Notes: generated from the sequence alone by a model not told the origin. A stretch of DNA of 64,000 nt from Ruminococcus flavefaciens ND2009 (GCF_000621785.1 NZ_KK211347.1:310001-374000); one strand, 5' to 3'; positions 17,099-27,302 are shown, counted from the stretch's first letter. A program made the numbers and translations.

Positions 17099-18745
17099 AT
17101 GGGACCCCTATTAATAATATCCGCACTTGTTGTCTGCTTCATCATAGGTGCGGTCATTCGCACCATACGAAACAAACAGGCGATAAGATACCGCATTCGC
17201 AGCTCCTACGGTGACAAAAACCGGGTGAAGGCGGACGTCAGGGACAGAATGGACAGTATAGCCCTGCTTTATGAGCAGGAGAAAAAGGAACTGCGCAGTG
17301 ACGAACTGGTGGACGATATTACCTGGAACGACCTGGAAATGGACAATATCTTCTTCCGCGCCGACCACACCGACTGCTTCGCGGGAGAGCAGTATCTGTA
17401 TTCCACACTGCATATCCTGGGCGGCAGGGACAGAGAGCCCCGTCTGAACAGAGAGGTCATCAGCTTTTTTGATGAGAACGAGGACAAGCGAAATGAGGTC
17501 AGGAAATATCTCTACAGCGTTGGAAAGCCCATAAGCGCCTATTACGCCGTGGGACTGGCTGAGGAGGCGGATAAACGCTATCTGCCCTGTAGATTTATCT
17601 ATCCCGTTATGCTGGGGACGCTGCTGATCTTCGGCATACTGGCGGTTGTGTTCATGAGCCCGGTTTTCACCATGCTGTTTATCTTCAGCTACCTTGTTAA
17701 TTTCGTGGCGTATCTGTTCCTCAGAGGAACTTACGAGAACAGGCTTGAGAGCCTTTTTTCAGCAGGCATGACTATAAATGCTGCTTCAAAGGTAAGCGGA
17801 ATGGTGCCTCAGTTCTCAAAGTCGGTGGAGGCTCCGCTGAAAAAGCTGAAAAAGACGGCAAAGATACTGAGTCTGCTGAACATGAAGCGCTCAATGATGA
17901 TGTCGGACGACCTGCTTTCCCAGCTGAGTTCGTACATTACGGGTCCCCTGATGATAAGCTTCATACTCTACAACAAGGGAGCTGCGGAGCTGGCTGACAA
18001 GAAGGAGGAGTATATGCAGGTATACCGCTATCTTGGCAGCATAGACTGCTCAATTGCCGTGGGCTCGTTCCGAAGGAGCCTGCCCCATTGCTGTGTACCC
18101 GAGCTCAGCGAGGAAAAACGCTTTGAGTTCACACAGGTATTTCACCCCATGCTGGACGATCCCGTTGCCAACGATTTCAGATTTGAGCGCAACGCCATTA
18201 TCACGGGCTCCAACGCCTCGGGAAAGTCCACATTTATAAAGGCGGCAGCCATAAACCTTATCCTTGCCCAGTCCATTCTCACCTGTACTGCTGAACACGC
18301 GACGGTGCCATGCTGCGGAGTTATCACCTCCATGGCGGTCAGGGACGACCTTCTGACAGGAGAGAGCTACTATATCCGCGAGATAAAGTATCTGAAGCGC
18401 ATGGTGGAGCTGGCTGACAGCGGAAGGCTCATTTTCCTTGCCATCGATGAGATACTCAAGGGCACCAACACCGTGGAGCGAATAGCCGCTTCCAAGGCTG
18501 TGCTGAAGTATTTTGACAGCAGGAACTGTATGCTCATGGTGGCGACCCATGATATAGAGCTGGCTCAGTCATTCGACGGCGTCTACAGCAACTACCACTT
18601 CTGCGAGAGCCTTGAGGACGGGGACGTGGTCTTCGATTACACTATCCATGACGGCATAAGCCGCTCCAGCAATGCCATAAGGCTGCTGAGCGTCATAGGC
18701 TTTCCCGATGAGATAATAGATGACGCCATGTCGGAAATAAAATAA
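17099..18745 (+). CDS. Membrane-anchored MutS-family ATPase
   Basis: The 548-residue protein has an N-terminal membrane helix (LLIISALVVCFIIGAVI), two more helices at about 165-210, a MutS core/lever-like segment, and a MutS domain V ATPase with Walker A GSNASGKST near residue 370 and Walker B LIFLAIDEILKGTNT near 444. It lacks the mismatch-recognition and connector domains of MutS1, so it is not the classical repair protein. Membrane-anchored MutS-like ATPases of this size are common in Clostridia and their function is not established. It is a single-gene unit with its own promoter and terminator. Confidence 0.85.
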   Translation: MGPLLIISALVVCFIIGAVIRTIRNKQAIRYRIRSSYGDKNRVKADVRDRMDSIALLYEQEKKELRSDELVDDITWNDLEMDNIFFRADHTDCFAGEQYLYSTLHILGGRDREPRLNREVISFFDENEDKRNEVRKYLYSVGKPISAYYAVGLAEEADKRYLPCRFIYPVMLGTLLIFGILAVVFMSPVFTMLFIFSYLVNFVAYLFLRGTYENRLESLFSAGMTINAASKVSGMVPQFSKSVEAPLKKLKKTAKILSLLNMKRSMMMSDDLLSQLSSYITGPLMISFILYNKGAAELADKKEEYMQVYRYLGSIDCSIAVGSFRRSLPHCCVPELSEEKRFEFTQVFHPMLDDPVANDFRFERNAIITGSNASGKSTFIKAAAINLILAQSILTCTAEHATVPCCGVITSMAVRDDLLTGESYYIREIKYLKRMVELADSGRLIFLAIDEILKGTNTVERIAASKAVLKYFDSRNCMLMVATHDIELAQSFDGVYSNYHFCESLEDGDVVFDYTIHDGISRSSNAIRLLSVIGFPDEIIDDAMSEIK

Positions 18746-18756
18746 TATAACATATT

Positions 18757-18788
18757 GTGCCTGTTCCGGTCGGAGCAGGCACTTTTTT
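18757..18788 (+). terminator. Rho-independent terminator after the MutS-like gene
   Basis: The stem GTGCCTG / CAGGCAC with a 12-base loop is followed by six T residues. Confidence 0.85.
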
Positions 18789-18916
18789 GTTGCTTACGGT
18801 TATCATTTTTATGAAAAAATACAGACAGCATTTTTGTGCTGCTGCTCATTTTCTCCGAAAAACAGGCAGGCGTATGATCTATATTATTTCAATATATACC
18901 GATAAAAAATAAACAT

Positions 18917-18945
18917 TTGAAAATGAGCGGCAGCTGTGATAGAAT
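18917..18945 (+). promoter_or_regulatory. Promoter of the Rhs toxin gene
   Basis: TTGAAA at 18917-18922 and TAGAAT at 18940-18945 have a 17-base spacer. The predicted start near 18952 leaves a leader of ~188 bases before the start codon at 19140. Confidence 0.7.
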
Positions 18946-18951
18946 GTTCTT

Positions 18952-19078
18952 TGTGACTGTTTAGCCCTGGAAAAATTATGTAAACAGCAATGCTGTATGT
19001 GATCGGTCATTATACATATCAAACGGACATATAACGGATCGTGCTATCGGGTCGGCACCTGTAATGTCCGCAGTCACA
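18952..19078 (+). promoter_or_regulatory. Candidate structured 5' leader of the Rhs gene
   Basis: TGTGACTG (18952-18959) is exactly complementary to CAGTCACA (19071-19078), closing a ~127-base domain that begins at the predicted transcript start. Inside it, CGGACAT (19024-19030) pairs with ATGTCCG (19064-19070), GTGC (19041-19044) with GCAC (19055-19058), and ACAGC with GCTGT near 18974-18986. I recognise no known riboswitch core (SAM, c-di-GMP, cobalamin, T-box). It ends 61 bases before the start codon. Confidence 0.5.
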
Positions 19079-19139
19079 GCTTGGATTTTTCTATTATTCG
19101 CTGCACAGCCACAGAATTTATTCAGAAAGGTTTGATCTA

Positions 19140-22100
19140 ATGAGTAAAAACATCAATCGCGTCATCGCTGCTGCACTCTCAACAGTGTTCGTTGGTCAGG
19201 CTCTGATCACAGGCGACGGCGGATCAATGGGTCCCCTTCATCCCGACTCCATTGCTTTTGCGGCAGATGCCGTCAAGGCAAAGAAGAACGAGAAGGAGCT
19301 GGCTGATGAGTTCAGCAGGGTGACCTCAGAGCTTGGCAATGTGGAGTATTTTGAGGCAGCAGGTCCTCAGAATAAGCTCAGGTCTGCCAAGAAGGCTCAG
19401 ACAAGAGCCGCAGAGGCTAACCCTGAGGACGACATCGTGCACAGCCTGACCATCAGAGGCAACATTGCCTTGGGCGAGGTGCCGGGCGTAGGCAGAGCTG
19501 ATGATCCGCCCATCTATATCCGTGTTTTCAACGGAAACTGGGAGGAGCTACGCCACAAGACCTATCATGACGGCGACAGCTACGAGATCGTCATTGAAGA
19601 GGGATATTCCGATGTTTATCACGTTAAGTTCGAGTGCGACGGCTATCTGCCCTTCTATATGAAGGACTGCGGAACGGGAACCTTCACACTGGGCTCCGGC
19701 GGTTCACATGATACCCTCACTCTTGTCCCCGGTGATACCACAAACAATCCCGACTGCGGCAACCAGTGGACAGATGACTGGCTCAACGAATACGACGCTG
19801 AGTATGTCGAGAGCTGTCTGGGTGCCATAAAGGGCGCCACCGACTTTGATCCTGTACTGGATAATGACAATGACGGTGATGTATCACAGGAGGAGCTGGA
19901 TTACTGGCAGCAGATCTACATAGAAATGGGTGAGAACGATGAGGAGCAGGCGGTAGATCCCACAGCAGCTTCCTACGATCTCAACGGCGACGGTATCATC
20001 AACGATAACGACTATTACGATCTTGTCAAGTTCGCGGACAATGCTATCACATATCTCCCGGGTGCAAGAGATCTTACCGGAGACAACAACATCGACTCTG
20101 ATGACTGCGATGCTTACTGGAACTTTATCTTCGGTGAAGCAGGTGCAGAGCTTCTTTACTGGTACGATCTTGACCTCAACCATGACGGCGTGGTAAACGA
20201 GGACGATCAGGAAGGCCTTGAATACTATGCAAATCTTCCCAAGCGCTCGGATAATTACTTCGAGTACATGGACAAGAACGCTGACGGTACTATCGGCACC
20301 GATGACCTTGCTTGGTTCGAGGCTGCTTATACAGGTGATAAGGGCTGGGACGGCGTTTTCAAGAAGTACCTGAGAGTTGACGGCGGAGCTTATTTCCCCT
20401 ACAGCCTCAATCTTCACGATACAGACCTTGATATGAACGGCCATACTCTGGCTGTAGCCGAGTATATGTCCTTCAACACCGATATGCCTGAGTTCTGGTC
20501 AGGCGGTGTGGGCGCACGCCTTGATGTCAATGGCGGTGACCTTGTGGTGGGTCGCAATCTGGTATTCAGAACAGCTTCCCCCGACGGCTGGGACACAAAG
20601 CCCGGTCAGACACTGGATATTAACGGAGGTACTGTATTCATCGGTGAGAATTTCGACTTCGGACAGGCTCACTGCTGCGATACTATCCTCATGACCGATC
20701 CTGCCGACGAGCTTACTGTATGCGGAAACTGGATGTACATCACAGATACCGATATGGAGGGCAAGTGGACAGCAGGCAAGATACATTTCTACGGTCCTCA
20801 CTGGAATGTAAACGAGGCTTCTGGCGACAAGTCCATCTACTCCTCGGGTACACACTCCATCGAGTTCCTCAATCCCAACGGTCTCCAGACCATTCTCTGG
20901 GCCAATACCGAGACCTACACCGACGACGCAGGCAACTCCTCAACAGGCAGACGCTTCAACTTCGACTACAAGGACGAGAACGGCAACAGCCTGGGAGTTA
21001 TCTTCCCCTACGGCTATTCTCCCGATATGTACTGGTTCCGTCCCTGGTTCAGAACAAGCGAGGACGAGCTCACTGCATACCGCAAGGCATGGGAAGGTCC
21101 TGACGGTGTAAATGCCGCTACAGGCAACTACAAGAAGAGCTTTGACGATTACAGTCTCACCGATCCCGGTGTAGGTGCTGATTTCCAGCGTTCCTATAAC
21201 TCTACTAACCCCGAGGAAGGCTCCTTCGGTACAGGCTGGGAGTTCAACTTCGATGTGAGCAGGATCGAGACAACTCCCTACAGCAGCTATCTCCAGGTAG
21301 TTCTTCCCGACGGCTCAAACACCACCTTTGAGAAGCTGGGCGCAAACAGCTTCAAGTGCCTCAATGCACACAGCAGACTTGAGGAAGTACAGGTGGGCAC
21401 AAAGTTTGAGTACACTGTCATCAACGAAGCACAGAGCAGATACCACTTCAATACCGAGGGCGAACTGGACGAGATCCGCGATGCCAACGGCAACAAGATG
21501 ACTATCTCTGCTATCGAGAACAACAAGAGAACTATCACCGACTCTATCGGCAGAGAGTTCTACATCTGGTACAACGGCAGCAGCGACCACAGAAGGATCA
21601 CAAAGCTGGAGGATCCCTCCGCTCATAAGGAAGTAGTCTATGAGTACAACGACAAGAACCAGCTGAAGTCCGCCACCAACGTAAAGGGCGCCAAGGAGTC
21701 CTATTACTACGATGAGAACGGAAAGCTCAACAGGATCGTGAACTGTTTCAATGAGGTGACTCTTACAGTTACATACGTTGACAACGGCAGGGTTGACAAT
21801 ACAGTCAACGAGCACGGACTCAAGCAGGTCTATGTATATGACAGGGCAAACTGCCAGACAGGCATGGAGGAATATGACGGAAGCACTCTCCTCAAGAAGG
21901 TAACATATGATTACGATGAGGACTATGCTATCATCGCAAACCATACCTTCGTTGACGGCAAGGAGTACATCGACCGCTCTGAGTACTACAAGAACGATGA
22001 GGGCAAGAACAAGTATGACGAGCTGAAGAAGTCTACTGATGTTGCAGGCAATGTTACCGAGTATGAGTATGACTCCAACGGCAACGTTACCAAGACCATC

Positions 22101-25100
22101 AACCCCGACGGCACATACACCCTCACAAGATACAACGATAAGAACAATCCCCTTGTAGAGGTGGACGAGGTCAAGGACGTCACTATCTATGAGTATGACA
22201 GCGAGGGTATCAATGTCATAAAGGAGAGCAGCAGCCTTCAGCCGGTTGCAAATGCCTATGACATGATCGACAGCAGCTTCGACCTGAGCACAGTAGACCT
22301 CAGCGGCTATGCTGTGACCACTTATGATTACTATGAGTACAGCGAGGATCAGGGCGCTGCGGTAGCAGGTCTTATCAGAGCTGTAACAGACCCCGAAGGC
22401 AATGTCACAGAGAATACCTACAACTCCAATGGACTGACAGACACAACTATTACTAAGGACAGCAGCGGAAATATCCTCAGCAAGATGTCCTATACCTACA
22501 ACGATTCTCTTCAGCCCTCAGAGATAAGGGAATACATCGACATCGAGAACGATGTATACACAAGAACAGCCTATGAGTATGACGAGCTCAACAACGTCAC
22601 AAAGATACTCACCTACGGCACAGGTACAGAGCCTGTTATCGCTGTATTTGAGTACGATGAGCTGGGCAGAAAGACAGCAGAGTATACTCCTAAGTATGCC
22701 GAGTCAAAGGCAAAGGGCTCAACATATACCTATAACCGCGGAAACCTTCCCCTCACTATCACAGATACTCTCGGCAACGTAACACGATATGAATATGACG
22801 TTTACGGCAATGCTGTTGAGACCATCAACCCCGACGGTTCGATCAGCATAGCAGAGTATGATGCTCTCCAGAGAGAGAAGGCAACTTATTTCCGTGACGG
22901 AGCTTCCTCACCTAAGCAGATCATCACAAAGAATGAGTATGAGTATGTGGATTCAGACTTCCATATCTACACATCGCTTGACGAGAGCTATACAAGACGC
23001 TACAAGGGCCTCAAGGAGACAAGCTATGCCTACGTTACAGCAGACAAGCAGGTCATCTCGGAGACTGTACAGGACTTCAGAGGCAACACAGTTTCAGAAT
23101 CCGTCAACGGCAAGGTAAAGAGGACCAGCAGCTTCTATGCAGACGGTGCTCTTGCAAGAGAGACAGACGCTCTCGGAAATACCACCAGGTATGAATACGG
23201 CTTCCTTGGCGCACTTACCAAGACCTACACTCCCTTCACAAAGGACGAGGACGGCAATATCAGATATGCCGTCAGCGAGGTAAAATACGACAAGAACGGC
23301 AATGTCATAAAGACTATCACTCCCGTGAATGAGCAGGACTCCGACACAGCACTGTACAGCATCACAGAGAACAAGTACAACGGCGCAGGAGACCTTATCG
23401 AGGTAAAGCTCGTAGATCCCCAGAGCAATACCGAGAACATCACAAGATACGAATATGACGATGCAGGTAATGTCGTAAAGAGATACACAGGTCTCTCCTC
23501 CGAGAACGACACCGATTATCTCCTTACAGAGTATGAGTACGATGAGTACCTGAGACCTCTCAGAACTACAGACAGCACTGGTTACAACTCAGGTCTGACA
23601 GAATATGACATCAACGGCAATGTAGTAAGATCTACAGACCCCAACGGCAATATCACTGTCAATACCTACGATGATCTTGACAGACTTGTAAGATCAGAGA
23701 CTGTCAGCGGAACAGACGCTTCCGACTCAGTCATCACTCAGTACTCATTCGACAGAATGGGCAGAACTGTCCGCTCACAGGTGGGCGACGCTGTCACATT
23801 CTATGAATACGACAAGCTTGGACGTGTTGTCAGCGAAACAGACGGAAATGGCAACTTCAAGGGCTATTTCTACATCGGTATCTCTGATTACGTTTCAAGA
23901 GCCATAACAGGTCAGAGAAATCTCCTTCTCTACTCGGATGTAAATTATACATACGACGATGAGATGAGAGTTTCCGACATTGCGGAATCAGGAAGCAATA
24001 TCGTTTCCTATGAGTATGACGCAAACGGAAACAGAAGCAGGGAGATCCTTGCAAACGGCATAACTACAGACTACGCATATAACTGCGTAAACGCTGTTGC
24101 CAGCATCAGTAGCTTCAACGGCGAGAATGAGATCGCTTCGTCAACATATAAATATTATCTTGACGGCTCAGACTCTTGCAAAACAGTATCAGAAAATGGT
24201 ATAATAGAAAAGACCTCCTATGTCTATAACGGTTTCGGTCAGATCACAGAGGAGAAGATCGAGAACGGCTCACTGACTGACAAGTACAATTATACCTATG
24301 ATGATTTCGGCAACCGTATCAGAATGACTGCAACGGGCTCTGAGAGCTTCACAACAGTTTATAACTATAAGGACGCCGACAACAAGTACACCGCACTTCT
24401 CCAGAGCGAGACCAAGACCGGTGTCAACGAGGAGACAGATACCGAGGAGACTGCTATTACCGCCTATACCTACGATAACAACGGTAATCAGCTCTCAAAG
24501 ATCTCAAACGAAAAGACTGAGAACTTCACATACGACGTGCTCGATCAGCTCATCGGCTACACCAACGGCGAGGACACCGCAAGCTATACCTACAACGCAG
24601 ACGGACTCAGATCCACAAAGACTGTAAACGGTGAGACCACCGAACACGTATGGGACGGCAACCAGCAGATCATCGCCGATGTCAGCGCAAGCGGCCCCTA
24701 TTCCGCAAAGTGCTACTTCTTCGGAGCAGGTATTACCGCAAGCTACAGCTTTGTCGGCGGAAGCAGGACAGAATACAGCTACTACCGCAAGAATGCTCAC
24801 GGCGATGTCGTAAGCATCTCGGACCAGTCAGCTGCAAATGTAAAGACCTACAGATACGATGCTTTCGGTGTTGAGAAGAACATCGACGAGAGCGATACAA
24901 ATGCGTTCAGATACTGCGGTGAGTATTTCGATACCGAGTCGGATACCATCTACCTCAGAGCAAGATACTATTCGCCCGATAACGGAAGATTTATCACCCG
25001 CGACAGCGTAAGCGGCAGCGCAGGCGATCCTCTCAGCCTTAATCTCTACACATACTGCCATAACAACCCCGTTCTTAACTTCGACCCCAGCGGACACTCT

Positions 25101-26384
25101 ATCAAGAGTTTCTTCAAGTCTGCTGCAAAGAAGGTATCAAAGACTGTCTCAAAGGCAGGAAGCGCTATCAAGCAGTGGGGCAAGGACAGAGTCGATGACT
25201 GGAAGACAGGTATGGGCGTCCTCAAGGACAGCGGTCCTGCCGGTCAGGTATTCGCAAGCTATTGTCAGGGCGTCGTAGATACTCTCGGCTCACAGATAAG
25301 TGCTATAAGACATCCTGTTCAGACAGCTAAATCGGTCATAAGCGGAGTCAAGTCCTTCGTAAACGACCCCGTCGGCAGTATCAAGAGCATGGCGGTGGAG
25401 AAGTACAATTCCGCTTGCAGCATCATCAAGGATATACATAACGGAAACTGGCAGAGCCTGGCGAATAAGGCGGCATACGCCCTCGGCGGAGCTTCTGTCG
25501 GCATAGCAGAAGGCGCTATCGGTAAGGCTGCAATGGCAAAGGCTCCTGCGGCACTGAGCAAGGCAAAGTGTGCTATTACAGGCAAGGGCTGCTTCGTTGC
25601 AGGTACTATCGTAGCTACTATCTACGGCGGCAAGGCTATCGAGACCATTCAGGCAGGAGACAAGGTACTTGCTTCCGATCCCGAAACAGGAGAGACAGCA
25701 TATAAGGAGGTCCTTAAGACATATATCTATGTCAAGGATACCCTTGTAAATGTAACAGTCAACGGCGAGACTATCGAAACAACCAAGGAGCACCCATTCT
25801 GGGTAGAGGGACAGGGCTGGACAAAGGCTAAGTTCCTTGAAGCAGGAGATATGCTCCGCGACGCAGACGGAAATGCCGTAGTTATCGAGAGCGTTGATAT
25901 AGTTCCGCTCCCCGCAGATCAGTATACTCTCGTATACAACCTTGAAGTAGCTGACTTCCATACATATTATGTATCGGATATGGATATTCTGGTGCATAAT
26001 ACATGCGAAGAACTTGTAAGATATTGCAGTAATGCAGAAGTTGATGCTATGAAGGCAGTTCAAGGAAAACTGGTTCCGGGTAAGAACGGAAGCAGAGGTG
26101 CCAAGTGGATTGCAGACAGTAATAGTGATTATGCTAAAAAACTTGCTAAAAGTTGGGGCAAAAAGGGCCACGAATGCAAAGTTACTATTAAGGTGAAAAA
26201 AGGAACGACCCAATGGCTTAAAGATAACGGTGTTTTATTTGATGTGATCGGAGATGAAAAGAGCGTAGCTAAAGGGGTTATATTTAAATCAACTGAACCC
26301 GGAGCAATGGGTATCGGAGCTGATCTGCTTGAAGAATTTAACAAGAGGATCACAGGAATGAGTTACGCAACAAAAAAACGCTAA
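19140..26384 (+). CDS. Secreted Rhs/YD-repeat polymorphic toxin with dockerin-like repeats, Hint domain and C-terminal toxin
   Basis: The 2414-residue protein starts with a signal peptide (to about AFAAD, residue 42). Residues ~237-400 hold five dockerin/EF-hand-like Ca-binding segments (DNDNDGDVSQEELDYWQ, DLNGDGIINDNDYYDL, DLTGDNNIDSDDCDAYW, DLNHDGVVNEDDQEGLEY, DKNADGTIGTDDLAWF). A DUF6531-like Rhs entry (GVNAATGNYKKSF, near 657) opens a long YD-repeat region, closed by the Rhs core motif RARYYSPDNGRFITRD and NNPVLNFDPSGH near 1940-1986. A Hint autoprotease domain runs from CFVAGTIVA (~2150) to DILVHN (~2287). The last ~126 residues are the toxin, of no family I recognise. The YD shell is known to encapsulate the toxin, and Hint domains release it. 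The downstream gene is the likely immunity partner. The toxin part is more AT-rich than the shell. Confidence 0.93.
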   Translation: MSKNINRVIAAALSTVFVGQALITGDGGSMGPLHPDSIAFAADAVKAKKNEKELADEFSRVTSELGNVEYFEAAGPQNKLRSAKKAQTRAAEANPEDDIVHSLTIRGNIALGEVPGVGRADDPPIYIRVFNGNWEELRHKTYHDGDSYEIVIEEGYSDVYHVKFECDGYLPFYMKDCGTGTFTLGSGGSHDTLTLVPGDTTNNPDCGNQWTDDWLNEYDAEYVESCLGAIKGATDFDPVLDNDNDGDVSQEELDYWQQIYIEMGENDEEQAVDPTAASYDLNGDGIINDNDYYDLVKFADNAITYLPGARDLTGDNNIDSDDCDAYWNFIFGEAGAELLYWYDLDLNHDGVVNEDDQEGLEYYANLPKRSDNYFEYMDKNADGTIGTDDLAWFEAAYTGDKGWDGVFKKYLRVDGGAYFPYSLNLHDTDLDMNGHTLAVAEYMSFNTDMPEFWSGGVGARLDVNGGDLVVGRNLVFRTASPDGWDTKPGQTLDINGGTVFIGENFDFGQAHCCDTILMTDPADELTVCGNWMYITDTDMEGKWTAGKIHFYGPHWNVNEASGDKSIYSSGTHSIEFLNPNGLQTILWANTETYTDDAGNSSTGRRFNFDYKDENGNSLGVIFPYGYSPDMYWFRPWFRTSEDELTAYRKAWEGPDGVNAATGNYKKSFDDYSLTDPGVGADFQRSYNSTNPEEGSFGTGWEFNFDVSRIETTPYSSYLQVVLPDGSNTTFEKLGANSFKCLNAHSRLEEVQVGTKFEYTVINEAQSRYHFNTEGELDEIRDANGNKMTISAIENNKRTITDSIGREFYIWYNGSSDHRRITKLEDPSAHKEVVYEYNDKNQLKSATNVKGAKESYYYDENGKLNRIVNCFNEVTLTVTYVDNGRVDNTVNEHGLKQVYVYDRANCQTGMEEYDGSTLLKKVTYDYDEDYAIIANHTFVDGKEYIDRSEYYKNDEGKNKYDELKKSTDVAGNVTEYEYDSNGNVTKTINPDGTYTLTRYNDKNNPLVEVDEVKDVTIYEYDSEGINVIKESSSLQPVANAYDMIDSSFDLSTVDLSGYAVTTYDYYEYSEDQGAAVAGLIRAVTDPEGNVTENTYNSNGLTDTTITKDSSGNILSKMSYTYNDSLQPSEIREYIDIENDVYTRTAYEYDELNNVTKILTYGTGTEPVIAVFEYDELGRKTAEYTPKYAESKAKGSTYTYNRGNLPLTITDTLGNVTRYEYDVYGNAVETINPDGSISIAEYDALQREKATYFRDGASSPKQIITKNEYEYVDSDFHIYTSLDESYTRRYKGLKETSYAYVTADKQVISETVQDFRGNTVSESVNGKVKRTSSFYADGALARETDALGNTTRYEYGFLGALTKTYTPFTKDEDGNIRYAVSEVKYDKNGNVIKTITPVNEQDSDTALYSITENKYNGAGDLIEVKLVDPQSNTENITRYEYDDAGNVVKRYTGLSSENDTDYLLTEYEYDEYLRPLRTTDSTGYNSGLTEYDINGNVVRSTDPNGNITVNTYDDLDRLVRSETVSGTDASDSVITQYSFDRMGRTVRSQVGDAVTFYEYDKLGRVVSETDGNGNFKGYFYIGISDYVSRAITGQRNLLLYSDVNYTYDDEMRVSDIAESGSNIVSYEYDANGNRSREILANGITTDYAYNCVNAVASISSFNGENEIASSTYKYYLDGSDSCKTVSENGIIEKTSYVYNGFGQITEEKIENGSLTDKYNYTYDDFGNRIRMTATGSESFTTVYNYKDADNKYTALLQSETKTGVNEETDTEETAITAYTYDNNGNQLSKISNEKTENFTYDVLDQLIGYTNGEDTASYTYNADGLRSTKTVNGETTEHVWDGNQQIIADVSASGPYSAKCYFFGAGITASYSFVGGSRTEYSYYRKNAHGDVVSISDQSAANVKTYRYDAFGVEKNIDESDTNAFRYCGEYFDTESDTIYLRARYYSPDNGRFITRDSVSGSAGDPLSLNLYTYCHNNPVLNFDPSGHSIKSFFKSAAKKVSKTVSKAGSAIKQWGKDRVDDWKTGMGVLKDSGPAGQVFASYCQGVVDTLGSQISAIRHPVQTAKSVISGVKSFVNDPVGSIKSMAVEKYNSACSIIKDIHNGNWQSLANKAAYALGGASVGIAEGAIGKAAMAKAPAALSKAKCAITGKGCFVAGTIVATIYGGKAIETIQAGDKVLASDPETGETAYKEVLKTYIYVKDTLVNVTVNGETIETTKEHPFWVEGQGWTKAKFLEAGDMLRDADGNAVVIESVDIVPLPADQYTLVYNLEVADFHTYYVSDMDILVHNTCEELVRYCSNAEVDAMKAVQGKLVPGKNGSRGAKWIADSNSDYAKKLAKSWGKKGHECKVTIKVKKGTTQWLKDNGVLFDVIGDEKSVAKGVIFKSTEPGAMGIGADLLEEFNKRITGMSYATKKR
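25914..26000 (+). repeat. Hint 3'-end repeat, copy 1 (in the main Rhs gene)
   Basis: These 87 bases recur at 27322-27408 with two substitutions (ATATGG/ATGTGG and GGTGCA/GGCGCA). They encode the end of the Hint domain, from about ADQYTLVYNLEV to HN, immediately before the variable toxin. Confidence 0.95.
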
Positions 26385-26413
26385 AATGAGAACAATGGAG
26401 ATAGCGATATAAT

Positions 26414-27229
26414 ATGAAAAAGACAGAGCTTTTAAATGAAATAATACGTTTCAATGACAGTGCTTGCAATTGCAGGGTGATCCCAGAGGGAAAACGCGTT
26501 ACTCCGAAATACAAAAGGGAGAGCACACTTGACACCGGGAATGTGGATCGGGCTTTTTCAGAGCTTGGATTCAGACATATCAGAGTCAGAAAGTATAGCG
26601 ACGAGGATACTGTATGGTATATGCTGGGAACAGAAAAAATGAAACTGGATGATCTTATATATGATATTGCATGTAGGTTTGAAGATCACAGTTCTGTCAG
26701 GAAAAAGCTCTGTTCTGCGCTCGGAAGATACACAGAAGCTGAGGTAAGCTCTTTCCTTGATGTAACTTATGCGATCGTCTATGAGCTGGAGGTCTTTAGT
26801 GTAAAGGCAGAAGACATATTCGGCATGACTGACGAGCAGAAAGCTATGTTCGGAACCGGGCGTATCAATCAGTTCAATAGCCTTTTGATCTCATATCTTC
26901 TCAGTGAAATACATTCAAATAAAACAGGCAGCAAAGTTCATGACGATAAGTTTTTGTCCGATATATATGACTATTCTTTCAGTATGTTTGGTATGGCTGA
27001 CCCTTTTGATATGATAGGATTCGGCAAAAGGACAGCTAACGGCAGAACCGTTTTCGGTCTTAAGCTGAAAGAGAAGGATATTACTCTGGCGGATTTCCTT
27101 GAAGATCTGAGCAGCTGCGGAGCAGTTGATATACTGTATAAAAAGAGCTATGGAAGTGATAAAAGCTATCTTGCTGAAAGTCTTGAATGTGCATACTATA
27201 TCGCACTCGGACTTGAAGCAGACATATAA
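26414..27229 (+). CDS. Candidate immunity protein for the Rhs C-terminal toxin
   Basis: The 271-residue protein starts 29 bases after the Rhs stop. It has no signal peptide or membrane helix, so it is cytoplasmic, and appears mixed alpha/beta with a mostly helical middle. I recognise no family. Position directly after the toxin end and before the 58-bp terminator repeat is the standard place for the cognate immunity gene in Rhs systems. Codon use is AT-rich compared with the Rhs shell, as is common for exchanged cassettes. Function is inferred from context only. Confidence 0.7.
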   Translation: MKKTELLNEIIRFNDSACNCRVIPEGKRVTPKYKRESTLDTGNVDRAFSELGFRHIRVRKYSDEDTVWYMLGTEKMKLDDLIYDIACRFEDHSSVRKKLCSALGRYTEAEVSSFLDVTYAIVYELEVFSVKAEDIFGMTDEQKAMFGTGRINQFNSLLISYLLSEIHSNKTGSKVHDDKFLSDIYDYSFSMFGMADPFDMIGFGKRTANGRTVFGLKLKEKDITLADFLEDLSSCGAVDILYKKSYGSDKSYLAESLECAYYIALGLEADI

Positions 27230-27244
27230 AATAAAAATGATCTC

Positions 27245-27302
27245 GGGTCGGGCGTCTGCCCGACCTTTTTCTTTGCAATTTGCGACGATATGTGGTAAAA
27301 TA
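27245..27302 (+). repeat. 58-bp terminator-promoter direct repeat, copy 1
   Basis: The 58 bases are identical to 28442-28499. They contain the terminator stem GGTCGGGC / GCCCGACC with a GTCT loop and five T residues (27246-27270), then a promoter with TTGCAA (27273-27278), a 17-base spacer and TAAAAT (27296-27301). It ends the first toxin-immunity cassette and could start transcription of the second. Confidence 0.92.

Noticed and set aside
25290..26213. Minus-strand open frame across the Hint and toxin segments
   Set aside because: Antisense to the Rhs gene; hydrophobic composition arises from the reverse strand.
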